Origin: Galeruca laticollis
Taxonomy: Eukaryota > Arthropoda > Insecta > Coleoptera > Chrysomelidae
Length of the DNA: 64,000 nt
Assembly: GCA_963921935.1 (NCBI GenBank)
Contig: OY998175.1
Span: 263,183,709-263,247,708 of the forward strand
Direction: 5' to 3'
Translations under genes and position numbers: made by a program
In this document: piece by piece, positions 1 to 11,854 of the stretch
Layout: each line of letters starts with the position of its first letter
How positions within the stretch are numbered: the stretch's first letter is position 1
The notes under the pieces: generated by a model
What the model was told of the DNA's origin: nothing
Database searches by the model: none
Seen by the model: only the letters and a program-made list of their open reading frames with translations

Positions 1-991
1 TTGTAACTAGAATAAAAAAAGTATTAGAATGCCAGTAAATACTCTTGATTAACTGAATATCCGGTTGAATATTCATTCTTTTGTATTAATATATATCTTC
101 TTTCGTCAGTTTATTTCAAATATTGAACCAAAAGATAATTGTTTGGAAAACACCTCATCAATAATTATAACGCGCTCTACAAGCGAAAAGCATTTTCAGT
201 TAGAGTAATCACAACCCAGAACATAATCCCATGTTTTCCAAAGAAACATCAAAGATATATCACATCAAACAATTTCTGATAGATCTTTAGTCAACCTTTA
301 AGATTAGCCAAAGGTTCATTGATTTAAATTCACGTCCATATCGCAAAGAACGGAAATGAAGTATTGAATCAACTGGACGCAGAAGGAACATCAAACGGTA
401 TCTGCCCATGAGTAATCAAATTAGTGAGAACGATATTTACATCGAGGTGTGGTGAAACTTGAACGAATAATAGGAGATGGATGTAGTCAACTTACTGTAC
501 ACCCCAGTGGACAAACACATATTTATTAATTATTCATAATTCAAACAATAAACAAGTTATTATTGTCGACTAAGACAAAATAAAACACGGAAAGAAATTC
601 CATTACACACCGACAAATGCAAGGTCATAGTAAGTGATAAAATTAAAATTTTGTTGTTTTGCACCGTTGCAAGGTCAACCGAAGTATGGTTAAAAGAAAG
701 ATTTAATTTCAATAACTACGAGGTGAACACATAAGTTACACTCCAGTCACTAACTAGAAATTTAAAAATAGGCAATAGTCTTAAACAATGAACTCAATTG
801 ATAGTCCTAAATGATTGTACAGTTCGGTCAATTGAGAAAAAAATAAACTAAGGATAAAAACGCAAATGCAGCGTTAACATGGGGAAAATAAAAGCATTAT
901 TTTTTTTCCGAAGGAATAGTAATAAATAACTGTAATAAATGAACATTATGCTTATAAATATGAAACCAATGAATGTTAACAAATGTAGTTA
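1..991. other. Non-coding stretch upstream of the glycoprotein remnant
   Basis: AT-rich sequence with no open frame of useful length on either strand. I recognise no pol-type motif here. If the glycoprotein downstream belongs to an LTR retroelement, its gag and pol must lie further left, outside the window, or have been lost. Nothing else is supported. Confidence 0.5.
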
Positions 992-3003
992 TTGATAGTT
1001 GTAGAGAACGGTAAGAACGCAACCATGGAACGACACACCGCTCTCCTGACATGGGTAACATTCGTTATGTGCGGTCTTCAAACAGCAATGACGTTAATCG
1101 CCTACGATTGCTCGAACCCCAATACAAACATTACAGTGATCTCCCTAAAAGACGTACAAAAGTGCTCGGAACCTGAGACGGCGTACGCGAGTGAAAGCAG
1201 GTACATAGTGATTCAACGCAACGAAATCAAACTACAAAAAGTATGGGCCTGCCTTGCAGAAGTAAGCAGACTCATGTTTTACTGCGGGATGCATAGCCAC
1301 ACATCCCTAGTCAACGAAGGGCTGTCCACCTACATACATAAACTGGGATCCGAAGAATGCAGAGCCACGCATAGATACAAAACAATACAACTGTATCAAC
1401 AGACAATCGACAATATAATCATGAATGGGACCACAACAGCATCAATAAAAATAGGTGGGACTTTAGACAACACCGGAACTTGCAAGGGGACCTCCTACCA
1501 AGAGAATGGAAGAAGTTGGGACAACGTGGTAATAATAGCCACAGTCAAAATAACAACAAGAGACTATCTAGCCAGAGTGACACTCGACACAAACGAAATC
1601 CATCTAAAAGAAGGCATAACATGCAAATTTACAAATGGATATTGTTTCGACACGACCACGGGCGAAGCAACCTGGACCAGTTACGAGCCATCCACATGTG
1701 AAGATCACCTAAGCCAGCTATACAAAGGCTTGGGAAACATAATCACAAACAAACAAACACAAGAGAAACTGATAGTCATAGAAGAAAAAGACAAAGTTTT
1801 CGCCTTAACACTACAGAAGAGAAACTTACTATGCGGTATCTAAGTTTGGCAAACCGAGCACCCCAGAATTGTCATTGGCCTTGAAGACAACCAAAACCTT
1901 CAACCGACAATGCCAAGTCTACCCCAAAACGTCGATCTCATGAACTACGTCAATAGCAAACTGTTGTACATAGAGCAAGCATATAAACGTGGCATAAGCA
2001 TGCTATATACAGACACAATACATAGAAGATGCATAATAAAGAGAGACGTACTAAAAAACAGACTTATAATGGCTCACACCTTACCAAACGCAGTTAGTCA
2101 ATTAATGGAGAACGAACCTGGTCATATAGGTAGAGTTCTGGGCGAGGTACTTTACATAATGAAGTGCACACCAACCACAGTTAACATAAGAAGAACCGAA
2201 AAATGCTACAACGAGTTACCAATCGAAGTAAACAACGAAACGAAATTCATGGCCCCACTAACCAGAATAATCCAAAATAACGCAGAAGAAATACACTGCA
2301 ACAACATGATACCACCCCTATACTACATAGAAGACCAATGGTTAGGCTTACACCCGCACCCCACAATAGCAAACGAACCAAGATACTCAAACCAGACGAA
2401 GACATGGACCTCCACTTTGGTCCCATCCAGCCATTGGGAGCAAAAGGTCTTTACACACCAGAAGAAATTGACGCAGCGCAAAGAACCCTCACATTCGGAA
2501 CCGAAAGAAAAGCGGTTGAAAACATAATCACCCGCAGAGCAGCCGGACTGAACGCCAACAGCCAAGGTTATTCAGTATCAAATATTTTCGATGCAAAAGA
2601 AATCAAAAACCTAGCCGAATCAACCCTAAAACATACTTGGGAATGGTTCACGGAGATAGGTTCAATAATAAGCGGTATAATTGGTATATACTGCACATAC
2701 CAACTACTAAAATACATAGTAGACACGATACTAAACGCAATTCGCATCCAGCAGACTGTAGGATGTGGGATAGCGATGTTATGCAGAATATGGGATTCCC
2801 TTACGGCATGGGTAATACATTCCCACAGCAGAACCCAGAAACAAGACGAAGAGGCGATAGAAATGGAGCAGATACAGCATCAAGAGACGAGCAACCCCAG
2901 ATCGCAACACTGGACGGAGAGAAATCACTCCATGAACGATCTACTAAGCAGCAGTGTCGCGAGTGTTAATAATCGTGACCTAGGTCAGGGTCAAAACAGT
3001 TAA
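992..3003 (+). pseudogene. Chuvirus-like glycoprotein (endogenous, broken)
   Basis: Endogenous copy of a class of envelope glycoprotein known from chuviruses and from arthropod genomes that have captured it; the living protein would bind and fuse membranes. The reading runs from a hydrophobic N-terminal segment (about residues 15-40, signal-peptide-like) into a Cys-rich ectodomain beginning with a Tyr-Asp-Cys-Ser block. It ends with a hydrophobic membrane-spanning stretch at about 2640-2740 and a charged tail. It is not functional as read: an in-frame stop at 1841-1843 ends the first part, the same frame reopens and is readable from about 1910, and a frameshift near 2338-2400 moves the last third into another frame, ending at 3003. 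Total span is about 670 codons, close to what I expect for the family. Family assignment is from recognised N-terminal and C-terminal patterns, not an alignment. It lies 150 bp upstream of a polypurine tract and LTR-like start, which suggests capture as an env gene. Confidence 0.7.
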
Positions 3004-3154
3004 ACCGAAACGTGAGTGAGGTCAAGTGCGCAATACGTAAAAGCAAACTATAAACGGTACAAAGTTCACGGTAAGGTACTCGAAACAATCAATGTTAATG
3101 TATTAGGTAGGGTACAAAAAAGGTGTTGGACCTGAAACGTCACAACACTTTTAC

Positions 3155-3165
3155 AAGGGGGGAAG
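3155..3165 (+). other. Polypurine tract of LTR retroelement
   Basis: The purine run AAGGGGGGAAG is followed directly by TGATGTAATAA, the usual arrangement in which plus-strand DNA synthesis is primed at the edge of the 3' LTR. It lies 150 bp after the glycoprotein end and on the same strand, so the glycoprotein occupies the envelope position of the element. Confidence 0.55.
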
Positions 3166-3647
3166 TGATGTAATAAACACAAGATATGACACAAATTCTA
3201 AAAACACCCTATATAGATAATTTCTTTTCTAATTCAAAATAGTTATTAAATTCTCGACCTCAACTAAAGTAAAAAACACAAACAAAACAAGGTTATCCAA
3301 ACATATTAGAATATGAATAGGTCAGGTTTTGTTGACCACAAACATAAACAAATATGAATAATTAACCTTCATTGAAGGTGAACTCTAGAAATAAATATCA
3401 AAAAATTGGGGACAGTTAGGCAATCAGTGAGAGATAGGTAATATCTCTCCCCTGGTGAGGCGAGTCTGAGTATTGACGGACCCTCACCCTCAAGAAGTAA
3501 TAGTGTGAAAATTTATGTGACTAGTGGGATTTCCAAAACGTAAGTTTTTAAAAGTACAATTCATTTATTATATTGGGTATTGAATTTGCGTTATTATATT
3601 TTTCTTTGATTTAACCGGGTATCCCAAGATAGTTAAGGGACCCTACA
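3166..3647 (+). repeat. Probable 3' LTR of the glycoprotein-bearing element
   Basis: Starts with TG directly after the polypurine tract and can end at CCCTACA (TG...CA, about 482 bp). The partner LTR would be outside the window, so neither the right edge nor a target-site duplication can be checked. BEL/Pao elements are the group best known for carrying chuvirus-like glycoproteins, but the LTR alone does not settle the superfamily. Confidence 0.4.
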
Positions 3648-3849
3648 GTGAGTTTCAGTCATATCGTGTGTTCCTTATACATCAGCGCCCCTCCCCTACT
3701 GTTAAGGCCTAAAATTGTAGAGGTATCTTATTAAGTTATATTCAGGGACCCCTTTTTCTGAAGGTGCATAGTGTTCCTCTTTCATCTGACTATTTTTGTT
3801 TTGATAACTGCGATTAACGTTTTTACTTGCGATTGTACTCAATTCTATC

Positions 3850-4075
3850 TTAGAGATTTTTCCGCTGTACTCGAGATTTTATTTAACCCTATTTCAGAGC
3901 TATTTACGTTATACTAAGGATTATAGTTAATCCTAGGTTAACATTTTCGATAATTGCGTAGAGATATTTACATTGCACTTGAGATTTATAATTAATCCTA
4001 TTCCAGAGATATTTACATTGTGTACTTGCGAGATATTTACATTATACTAGAGATTATAGTTAATCCTAAGTTAAA
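3850..4075 (+). repeat. Degenerate tandem repeat, about five units
   Basis: A motif like AGAGATATTTACATT followed by ACTWGAGATTATAGTTAATCCTA recurs at about 3850, 3896, 3960, 4006 (partial) and 4030, with unit spacing of roughly 45-65 bp and many substitutions. It starts about 200 bp after the probable LTR. No coding potential. Confidence 0.6.
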
Positions 4076-4204
4076 GAATTGTGATAGACAATTATCCTAT
4101 ACTAGGGGTCACAGTCAGTCATATCTTAATCTATTATTTTTCGAAGTTTATTTGACACAGTTTTGTTTTTCTTTGTAATATATGTTTATATATGTTTTAA
4201 CCTT

Positions 4205-4445
4205 TCAATTTTATCTCCACAACCTCACTCCTTACCACCCCCATACCGTCAAGTAGGACGGACCGGCTAACCCTGCACTACGAACTCGGGCTTGGCACAC
4301 TGTATAAGCCCAAGGGGCCCCACGACGTCTTTGACCGCTCGAGCCTGGAACAACCCCCTCCCTCGAGGTAATCCCACAGGGAGAATTCCTGGTTCTACAA
4401 TTTTTTGTGCCGCAAGGCACGGGTGACAGCACGCTGCAACGATCT
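4205..4445. other. GC-rich island of unknown origin
   Basis: About 240 bp that is clearly richer in G+C than all flanking sequence. Short open frames occur on the minus strand but match nothing I know. It could be the untranslated end of a non-LTR or LTR retroelement; I cannot decide. Confidence 0.4.
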
Positions 4446-4588
4446 TGGAAGCAGAAAAAAGGAAAAAAAAATATAATAAATAAACGAATTCACTACACCG
4501 TCTGACAGCGGTGACCAAACGAAATTTTAGCACAAAGGAAATACCAGATTATTACACTGGTGAGAACGGCTAGCAAAGTTACAAGTCA

Positions 4589-5760
4589 TTACAGTTTCAT
4601 ATCCAAGATACGGGAAAAATAGCTAAATTGGAGCCTCGAAGTGCTTTTAGAACATTTTTCGTCAAGAGAATCTACTCCTCCTTTATCTTCGTTATAGTAA
4701 GCGATAATTTCGGGTTTGTTTGTAGAAGGATCAGTAAAAAGGCTGTCGTGCATGGAAGATACTAGTACTGTGGCTTTTCCAACTTTCCCAACATAGGAAA
4801 TTGGAGTGCATTCTTCCCTAAATCCGTGAAGAGTTGATCCCCCAGCTCGTTTCCTATTTGCTAGGAATGATGGTGGTATTTCAACCTCATTTTTCTTCAC
4901 TGTGCGAACTAAAGTCAAACTCTTTTTTCGCAAAACATCCACTAACTGTATTGATGTACACCAATTGTCAGCTGTAATGTCTCGATTGCTGTGAAAAATT
5001 GGTTCAGCTAGACGTTTACAGCTTGATTAGGCTTTAAAAAGTGTTTATCTTCTTTGCTAAGACCAAAATCTCCCGAGTCCTCACCACTGTAGATGTATGC
5101 GTTATTTAGATAACTATTTCGCGCATCCGTGAGACACTATATTTTGAGGCCGTATTTTGCCGGTTTATTAGGCATATACATTTTGAAACGGAACCTTCCA
5201 CGGAAACTTACAAGCATTTCATCTACAGTAACAGACTGGCCAAATCCATAAACACTCTTACAATTTTGTATAAAGCTGTTGAATACAAATGAAATTGCTG
5301 CAACCGGATCGCTCTTCTGGCGCTCCTCCCTACCATCAGAATTGTCGATTCGTGTGGCGGCTAACAGAACAGCAAACCTCTCCTTGCTTATAACCGATCT
5401 AAATATCTCTCTTCCAGTACCATCGGTTGCAAATAATTTGTCTGTATTTCCATGGCTGGAATTGCATATTGCTGTATATATTAGAAGGCCTAAAAATGAC
5501 TTTCAGTCTACGATATCAATGTCTTTTACATGATGTCTAGAATCAATAGAATACCTCTCACGAATATTACTTAATTTCTTGTTTGTGTACTGTATAATAT
5601 AATGCAAAATGTTACTACTAAAGAGCAAATTTCAAATAGAAAACGAATCTGCAGTTTCGCCTAGCATTCTGGCTTTCTCTTTCAGAGAGGGTACTTTCAT
5701 TACAATGTTTCTTTATAATGGGGGTCCTCCAAACGTACCCGTTTACTCGGCCCGACCATA
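4589..5760 (-). pseudogene. piggyBac transposase pseudogene A
   Basis: Remnant of a DDD transposase that cuts and pastes at TTAA. Reading the minus strand from about 5540 to 4589 shows, in order, piggyBac landmarks: a 'GLLIY' block and 'TDGTGREIFRSVISKERF' block (5540-5380), 'VTVDEML' with the first catalytic Asp followed by 'GRFRFKMYMPNKPAKYGLK' (about 5240-5150), a Tyr-Ile-Tyr-Ser-Gly-Glu stretch (about 5090), and the C-terminal 'EIPPSFL' and 'GGVDSLDE' (third Asp) blocks (about 4900-4670). Stops and frameshifts separate the pieces (for example near 5140 and 4950), and the C-terminal zinc finger is absent. I could not find convincing terminal repeats. Confidence 0.75.
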
Positions 5761-6389
5761 TTTCTCAAACATTGATGTACAAAAATAACTAACACAAACG
5801 GACCGACGTCGTGTGAGAGACGACAATTGAACTACCTCTTATTATATCTGACAAGAGAATGCCACAATAACGTCCCAACTACACCCACCTACCGTGCTCA
5901 GACAGCAGAGCAGAGATAAAATAGGAGGTTCTGAATTATCACAGTGACCAATAAGAAACAGATATCGAAATCACGTAGTCTGCTAGACGACGTTGGACCA
6001 GTTAAGGGTTAACTGATGCGTTTCTTCAATCAAATACTGGCATTATATACCTGTAGTAATAGTGTCGGATAATGACTTTTACGAAAGAAGTTTTTTTCAA
6101 GAAATCGGCCTGATTAGATACTGGCATAATCATTTTTGATTAACAAGTTCTATGTAAACATTATGTTGATGATATAATTATACAAGTATTTTAGGGCATC
6201 CTAAGTATTTACCCAAATTAGTTGTTTGGGATTACCAACTACCTACACAAGGATTATTACATAGAAATAGGTACCCGTTGTTTATTCGAGTCAAGACGAA
6301 ATATCTTGGAACGGAATGTCCTTATGTAGATAGACCAGCTCCGATACAATCCACTATTAGTCTAATTGAAATGTGGAAAATGTCTTTAT
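5761..6389. other. Non-coding stretch right of piggyBac A
   Basis: No gene recognised. At 5999-6015 the sequence CAGTTAAGGGTTAACTG is a perfect small palindrome and contains GGG-TTAA, the pattern expected at a piggyBac end, but no matching left end was found. Confidence 0.35.
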
Positions 6390-6655
6390 ATTCAAAATTT
6401 TTGGAAATGTGCAATTAGCGTTTTACGTCTTGAGAAACTAATCTATGAAATTCGGCAAAATAGAGAAACAAATGTTTCTTTTGCTGCTGAAACCAGAGAT
6501 GCTTGTTCATGGCAACAAATTGCTTAACAAGTGAAAGTAAGTGATAGAACTGTCCGTTGCTTTAAGATGCAAGCACAGAAATTATTTCCCGATGACAATA
6601 CCAAACAGATGAAATTTTGTGAAATTATGATGCAAAATGATAACAAGTTTTTTTC
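6390..6655 (+). pseudogene. Tc1/mariner transposase fragment
   Basis: A short reading (about 6400-6640, one internal stop) contains an R-x-V-R-x-F-K-M-Q stretch followed by 'LFPDDNTKQMKFCEIMM', the linker between the DNA-binding and catalytic parts of mariner-type transposases in insects (pattern: lysine-rich 'KMQ', then 'L.P.D..+RM.FCE.M'). Neither the helix-turn-helix nor the catalytic residues can be read around it. A small decayed fragment; assignment from one conserved block only. Confidence 0.45.
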
Positions 6656-7570
6656 ATAAAATATATTGTTCGATACATCGTAAACATAATCCGTCCTCCG
6701 AAAAATATTGGTCTCGTAGCTTAGTCCGTTGAAGTTGAATACGGTGGAGAATAAGGATAAAGCCAGTAAATATACGTGCGATAACTCATTCGATCCGAAA
6801 TAACATTTTAAAAAATGTATTGAAACCGTTTTTCACTACATAATAAATTGCAAAATTTATAAACAAATAAAGATGAAAAAGAAGGTTTCTAGTTTTTGGC
6901 GAATATTTGAGAAACTGTGAATAATCGATAAATTCCAAAAAAAAGTTCTCAAAGAAGATTAAATTCTATATCAATTATTTATAATGTTAATTTAACGCTG
7001 AAAATAGGATTCCTTGCCTAAATTTTGGGATCCGAACGCGGCGTCCAAAGCGAGTACGTTACATATAAGTATTAGATATTAATTCAAAACTTTAAGAAAG
7101 TTTTGATTTATTATGTATTCCGAACACTCTAAAGAATCTATTCCCGTTGGAGATAAATTTCAAAGTGAATTGTTCAATAAGATAGGCGATTGTTACAGAA
7201 TTTCACTTATCACGTTATAAAAGTTCAAAACATTTACACAATTTGTTCAGCATAAATTTTTGAGTTAACAAAAAAATTAAAAATCGAAACTGTTACTCAT
7301 AAAAAAATAAATGATGATAGAAGAAGAGGAGAGATTTTATGCCCAATTATTTCTAGTTTATCAGGGAAAGGTTGCAGCACGTTTATTTGAGGCTACAAAA
7401 AATTAAATCCTGAGTTCAGTGGTTTAACTATATATTAGTTCTAACTTGAAAAAATGGTGGAAAGGTACTGAGGGTGGCATTTTTCCGTTTAAGACTAATA
7501 GAATGTTTTATGGAATTAAGGAACGTAAAATATAACAAAAATTCAAACATATGCACAAAAAATTGGAGGT
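6656..7570. other. Non-coding stretch between transposon remnants
   Basis: No open frame, repeat or terminal inverted repeat could be supported. The left end of piggyBac B should lie here but I could not identify it. Confidence 0.4.
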
Positions 7571-9238
7571 CTAATGCACGTTACGATTTTCTTTCATCTT
7601 ATCCACACAGTCTCTGCAACACGCAAAAATGTGGTCCATACATAACCATTTCTTGCACCACTCACAAAAATATCTTGTCTTTCCTTTTTTTACAGTATTT
7701 ACAGTGTCCTCTTTTATTGGGGGCAGGATCTGGTAGAGCCTGAAGTTTGATAAACTTGGCAATTGAAGTCTGGATATATGTGTGTAACCTGGATGTAGAG
7801 ACTCTGGAACAGTTCCTTCATCAATTCAAGCCCCAAATTTCTTACAAATAGCCTACTATTTTTACTACAATCTTCATTTGGTTCATTGAATCTAGTTATG
7901 ATAAAAGCATTGACATTGCAAATGTTGAGCATACCATGAAAAATTACTAATGGCCACCGTTTAGTGTTTCTTGCAACATTATAGGAAAATGAAATTTCAT
8001 CAACAATGTCTACACAACATTTTGTAGAATTATGAAATAGAATTGTCCCTGGCTTACCACTTACTGGATTCACTGGGTCATTACGATGAAAGGAAGATAC
8101 CAACAAGACATTAATATTTCTTAGATGTTCATAGGACGAAGCCATCATGTGTTTCCCAAAAGGAAATATAGAAGATTGTACGGGACTTTTGCTTACATTG
8201 ATGACAATAGCTGGTAATTTTGGCTGATTTGTTGTAATACTACCTACAATTGACAACATGTGGTCTATTTTGAGTTTTTCGACAACTGGGTAGGAAATAA
8301 ACCAACGATCCATCGTTACATTCCTTCCTAAACCAGACAAAGGTTGACACATTCTCTCATTCTCAGTGTAACAACAGCAGTGGCATTATCTAGTTTGTCG
8401 GATCCAGGTGGCTGCTGTACTGCATATGCTTCCATATGATTTGTATAAAAGGTTCTAGCGTCAACAGTGGCAAACACTTTTATACCATAATTTTTTGGTT
8501 TGCTGGGTATGTACATTCTGAATCTGCATTTGCTCCGAGGAGCAAATAGCATGCCATCCAGAGTGACATAATCACCTACAGAATAACAACTTTCACATTC
8601 TGAACAAATTTTTCGAAAATAATTCTTATAAGGGCTTTCATCTGTTTGCTGTCTTTCAGCACTAGTATTTTTGTCATCAAAACGTATTACTCTTAGAAGA
8701 AATCTAAATCGCCGTTCTAATATGGTTGCAGTGAATATTTCGCTACCTAGCCCATCTCGAGCCCAAAATTCTTTCATATTTTTTAAAGATCCACGATCCA
8801 GGCCTGCCAAATATAGCAAACCAATAAAAGCTGGCATTTTCACAACTGATGTTCCTTTCACATTTCTATGATCTTGGAAATATGCAGAAATGTTCAGAAT
8901 ATAAAGATTCGTATAGTGGACCACAAAGACAACGTACCAATAGTGCCTGGCAAATGTAGAACAATATTTTGTTGTCTAGTACCTACATTTCTAGGAGGTG
9001 TATGTTTTAGTCATTTGGTGCCATCTTTGTCATAGTAATATAATCGCCTATCTTCTATGAAATTCACGTTTTCCTCGACCTGTTGTTCTGCTTCTGTCAT
9101 ATCTTGCTCCGAATCCGTTTGGTAATCGCTGAATTCCTCTGCCCCTACATCAGAAATACAGTCATCGGAATCATAAATGTCTTCGTCACTTAGAACTTCA
9201 TCACTTGTACAACACACAAACACTGTCACTGAATGCAA
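7571..9238 (-). pseudogene. piggyBac transposase pseudogene B
   Basis: Nearly full-length piggyBac transposase, read right to left. An acidic N-terminus rich in Asp and Glu (9238-9011) is followed by the core: 'FIGLLYLAG' and 'WARDGLGSEIF' blocks, 'VTLDGMLF' (first Asp), 'KCRFRMYIPSKPKNYGIK' (8924-8328). Then come 'MDRWFISYPV' (second Asp region), a 'KPGTILFHN' block and 'CVDIVDE' (third Asp region), with 'NTKRWPLVIFHGMLNI' (8352-7714). Last is a Cys-rich C-terminal zinc finger, 'FCEWCKKWLC', and a further Cys pair (7762-7571). Four segments lie in three frames, so at least three indels separate them (near 8990, 8340 and 7750). All three catalytic aspartate positions are still readable, so decay is mild. 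It shares strand with pseudogene A 2 kb away but differs clearly in sequence. Terminal repeats not found. Confidence 0.85.
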
Positions 9239-10196
9239 AAATCAAAAATCGTTCGAGGCATGCCAGATTTCATGGTAAACTAAACTTCATCATCCTAAAA
9301 TATTGATGTCGGAGCATTCTGGGGTTTCCCGTAACACACTCTGCTATCTACCATAGCTTATTTCTATTTACCAACCTATAAACGGGGCTTTTACCTCTAG
9401 CCGCTAGATGGATGTACATATTCTTAAAGTTACAAGACCACACGACGATGGTCTATTAGGACAAAGCGATGAATTTTTCAAAAACCGAAGTTTCTGTTTT
9501 TGTACAAGATATCGTAAAATACTTTTTTCATGTTTCTGAAAGGTACTGAAATCCCCTGATTTCTATATTATCTGTTTATATGAGAAACAGTACTGTGGCC
9601 AGTACCCTTGTTCTGACAGACCACCGTCGTGCATCGGAGTGTTAATAATTACAGATATTGAATTTTTTGTAAACGTCACATTTTGACTATCATCGCTTTC
9701 AGGATGACCATGCAAAATAGTTGATATACAGCATAGCGAGAAAGTCTGGCACCAAGTCATTTTCTTTGAAAAGAGTAAACATATAATTATCAAATTTTAG
9801 GGTTACGAACGGTATTGTATTCTTCGTTCTATAGAGGAACTATCAAAGTTATGTGACATCAAAACTCGATGTACCGCCGCCATCTTGAATTTTTCTAAAT
9901 TGCAACGTAGGTTGAATGATATATCACAGAACAGTTTATTTCTTCCTCTTTTCAAAAATAGCGAATAAGTACAACACCACTAAGAAAACATCCTGTAAAA
10001 TTGCAGTTCTATTAATTTACTTGTATTTTGTACTATTGTTGGTACGCCACTGGTAAATGGTTGATGTGGAACAAAACAGTATATCAAAAACTGTCAAAAA
10101 AACATTAGAGTATCAAAGTCTTTTTAGCAAAGTGAGTTAGTATTTGTATAAGGCATCTAGAGTGTTTAAAATGTTTTTGTAAGCAGTACATTAAGA
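9239..10196. other. Non-coding stretch
   Basis: No gene recognised. The part after about 9830, including 'CCGCCATCTTGAAT', may be the 5' untranslated end of the mariner element that follows, but I found no matching inverted copy after 11,196. Confidence 0.3.
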
Positions 10197-11196
10197 ATGG
10201 CGTATTTATCAGAAAAATAACGAATCCAGATACTAATGTTAATTGGTTATGGTGATAAAAAACGTACTCATGAAGCAGTGAGTCATTTGTTCAATAAGTA
10301 GATCTACAGTTTCCAGAGTAATGAGTAGATTTAATGAAACCGGTAGCGTACAGGACCGTCCAAGGTCTGACAGACCAAAATCTGCTACAACCGAAGATAA
10401 GACTTTAGATGTCCTGTTCGATATTTAACAAAATCCCCGTACATCTACATATGAATTGGCAAAAAATCATGATATTAGCAGGAAGTCGGTCCAAACAATT
10501 TTTCATAAAAAAAAATTGATCCATAGATAATGCAAAGCCCTCAGGATTAGCTGAAGATGATTTCGATAGAAGATCGGAGTTTTGTGAAAAGGTTTTATAA
10601 AAAATTGGTACTGTTCTAAATGGCACTGTTAACCGACATAATTGTCGGTACTGGTCAGATTCTAATTCGCATGCATGAAACCCATACACAATACCAACAA
10701 AAAGTTAATGTGCGGGCCGGTTTAGTGGAAAACTATTTGATTGGTCCATTTTTTATTGAGGGTGCTCTTACAAGTGAAAAATATTTCAATCTTCTGCAGC
10801 AGCAAATTGTTCCTAAAATGAATAATTTGTTTCCAAACATGAACACAAATTTCCAGCAGCACTATCACAGAAATGCTATACAATATTTGAATACCACTTT
10901 CTCTCAGAGATGGATTGGTCGAAGGAGTGAAATTGAGTGGCCCGCAAGGCGACTTGACTCCACTTGATTTATTCTTAAGGGGCTACTTGAAGTATCGCGT
11001 TAATGTTAACAAACCTACAACCATATAGGATTTAAAAGCTCGCATTCGTCTTGAAATGCAAGCGATTACTCCACAAATGATTAACAATTCTATTCGAAGC
11101 CTCCAAGGTAGGTTGTACTATTGCCAAGAAACAGATGGTCGTCCTCCTAAGAACTTGTTACAAGGAACGTTGATTATTTGTTATTACCCTTGTTAG
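10197..11196 (+). pseudogene. Mariner-type transposase pseudogene
   Basis: A DDE/D-type cut-and-paste transposase remnant. An ATG at 10197 opens a frame with an early stop; the helix-turn-helix then follows in other frames ('STVSRVMSRFNETGSV' then 'DRPRSDRP', about 10300-10380). The catalytic half is best read at 10700-11150: 'LIGPFFIEGALTSEKY', 'LLQQQIVP', then 'FQQ' where the family has a Gln-Gln-Asp-Gly-Ala motif, 'FSQRWIGRR' and 'EWPAR', ending with 'LYYCQETDG'. The second catalytic Asp region is damaged: the FQQ is followed by a His instead of the expected DGAPPH. At least four frameshifts or stops. The ordering of blocks over about 1 kb matches a complete insect mariner-like gene length (about 340-350 codons). 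No inverted terminal repeats recognised. Confidence 0.8.
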
Positions 11197-11671
11197 TATT
11201 TTTGTAATTTAGTATGTGTTCAAAAATTAGATAAATGAACAAATTTCACCAGAGAAGTACATATAACAGGAGGGTGGAAAATAGGGAAGACAGTAATGGA
11301 ATTTCTAATAATATATCCGTGTCCTATAATCACCGACCTTCGGCTGAAATCTAAGTCCATTCTATCAAAATATCAATAGCAAACAAATGAACACTAACAT
11401 GTAGAAAGATCTGGCCCCGTTTTAAATATCGATGGTTAATTACAATATTCGATATTAGTGGATTTCCTACAGCGAGTCGCATTTGAAGCTCGAATACTGC
11501 GACAGCTTACCTTCGAAAACGGACTACCTTGGCTCGAAGTCTCGAACAGCGCTGAATATTCGAAAATCTACTGACAGAGAACGGTACTGACTATTCCAAC
11601 ATTAAACCCAGACTATGCTTCGCTGTATAAAAAACTGACTAACCTCCCGGCGGAGATTAATGAGTGAAACG
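11197..11671. other. Flank of Harbinger insertion; possible BEL/Pao 3' end
   Basis: On the minus strand the sequence directly left of the Harbinger element continues the BEL/Pao remnant seen on its right. A purine-rich CCGCCGGGAGG stretch (about 11646-11656 read as complement) sits where the polypurine tract of such an element belongs, so an LTR may run leftward from about 11645. The left edge is not defined. No open frame. Confidence 0.35.
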
Positions 11672-11674
11672 TAA

Positions 11675-11735
11675 AGGCGGGTCCAGATCAAGCGCGCCGA
11701 TCCGCGCCGCGCCGCGCCAAACGTTTGCGAACGTT
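11675..11735 (+). repeat. Harbinger left terminal inverted repeat
   Basis: Starts AGGCGGGTCCAGATCAAGCG and continues through a GC-rich CGCCGCGCCGCGCC core to GCGAACGTT. It is identical over all 61 bases to the reverse complement of the right end, implying a recent insertion. Confidence 0.95.
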
Positions 11736-11854
11736 AGCGAACAAAATTCGTGTATGTTCGGAGAATTGTCTAGATAGACCAAATGCGCGCACGTTTGGCT
11801 ATGTTCGGAAAGGTTCCAAGTTTAGTGCGTTTGTTTCATTCGTAGATATCAAAC

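Noticed and set aside
4232..4533. Two minus-strand open frames in the GC-rich island.
   Set aside because: Open because of GC-rich composition; no recognisable domain and no conservation evidence.
5279..5533. Plus-strand open frame.
   Set aside because: It is the antisense shadow of the piggyBac A transposase reading. The same applies to 8671-8871, 12061-12282 and 29655-29921.
3883..6012. TTAACCCT at 3883 and GGGTTAA at 6006 as ends of piggyBac copy A.
   Set aside because: Beyond CCCT the two ends do not match as inverted repeats, and the left site lies in a tandem-repeat unit.
6709..6740. CGTAGCTTAGTCCGTTGAAG looks like a tRNA A-box region.
   Set aside because: No cloverleaf, B box or acceptor pairing follows.
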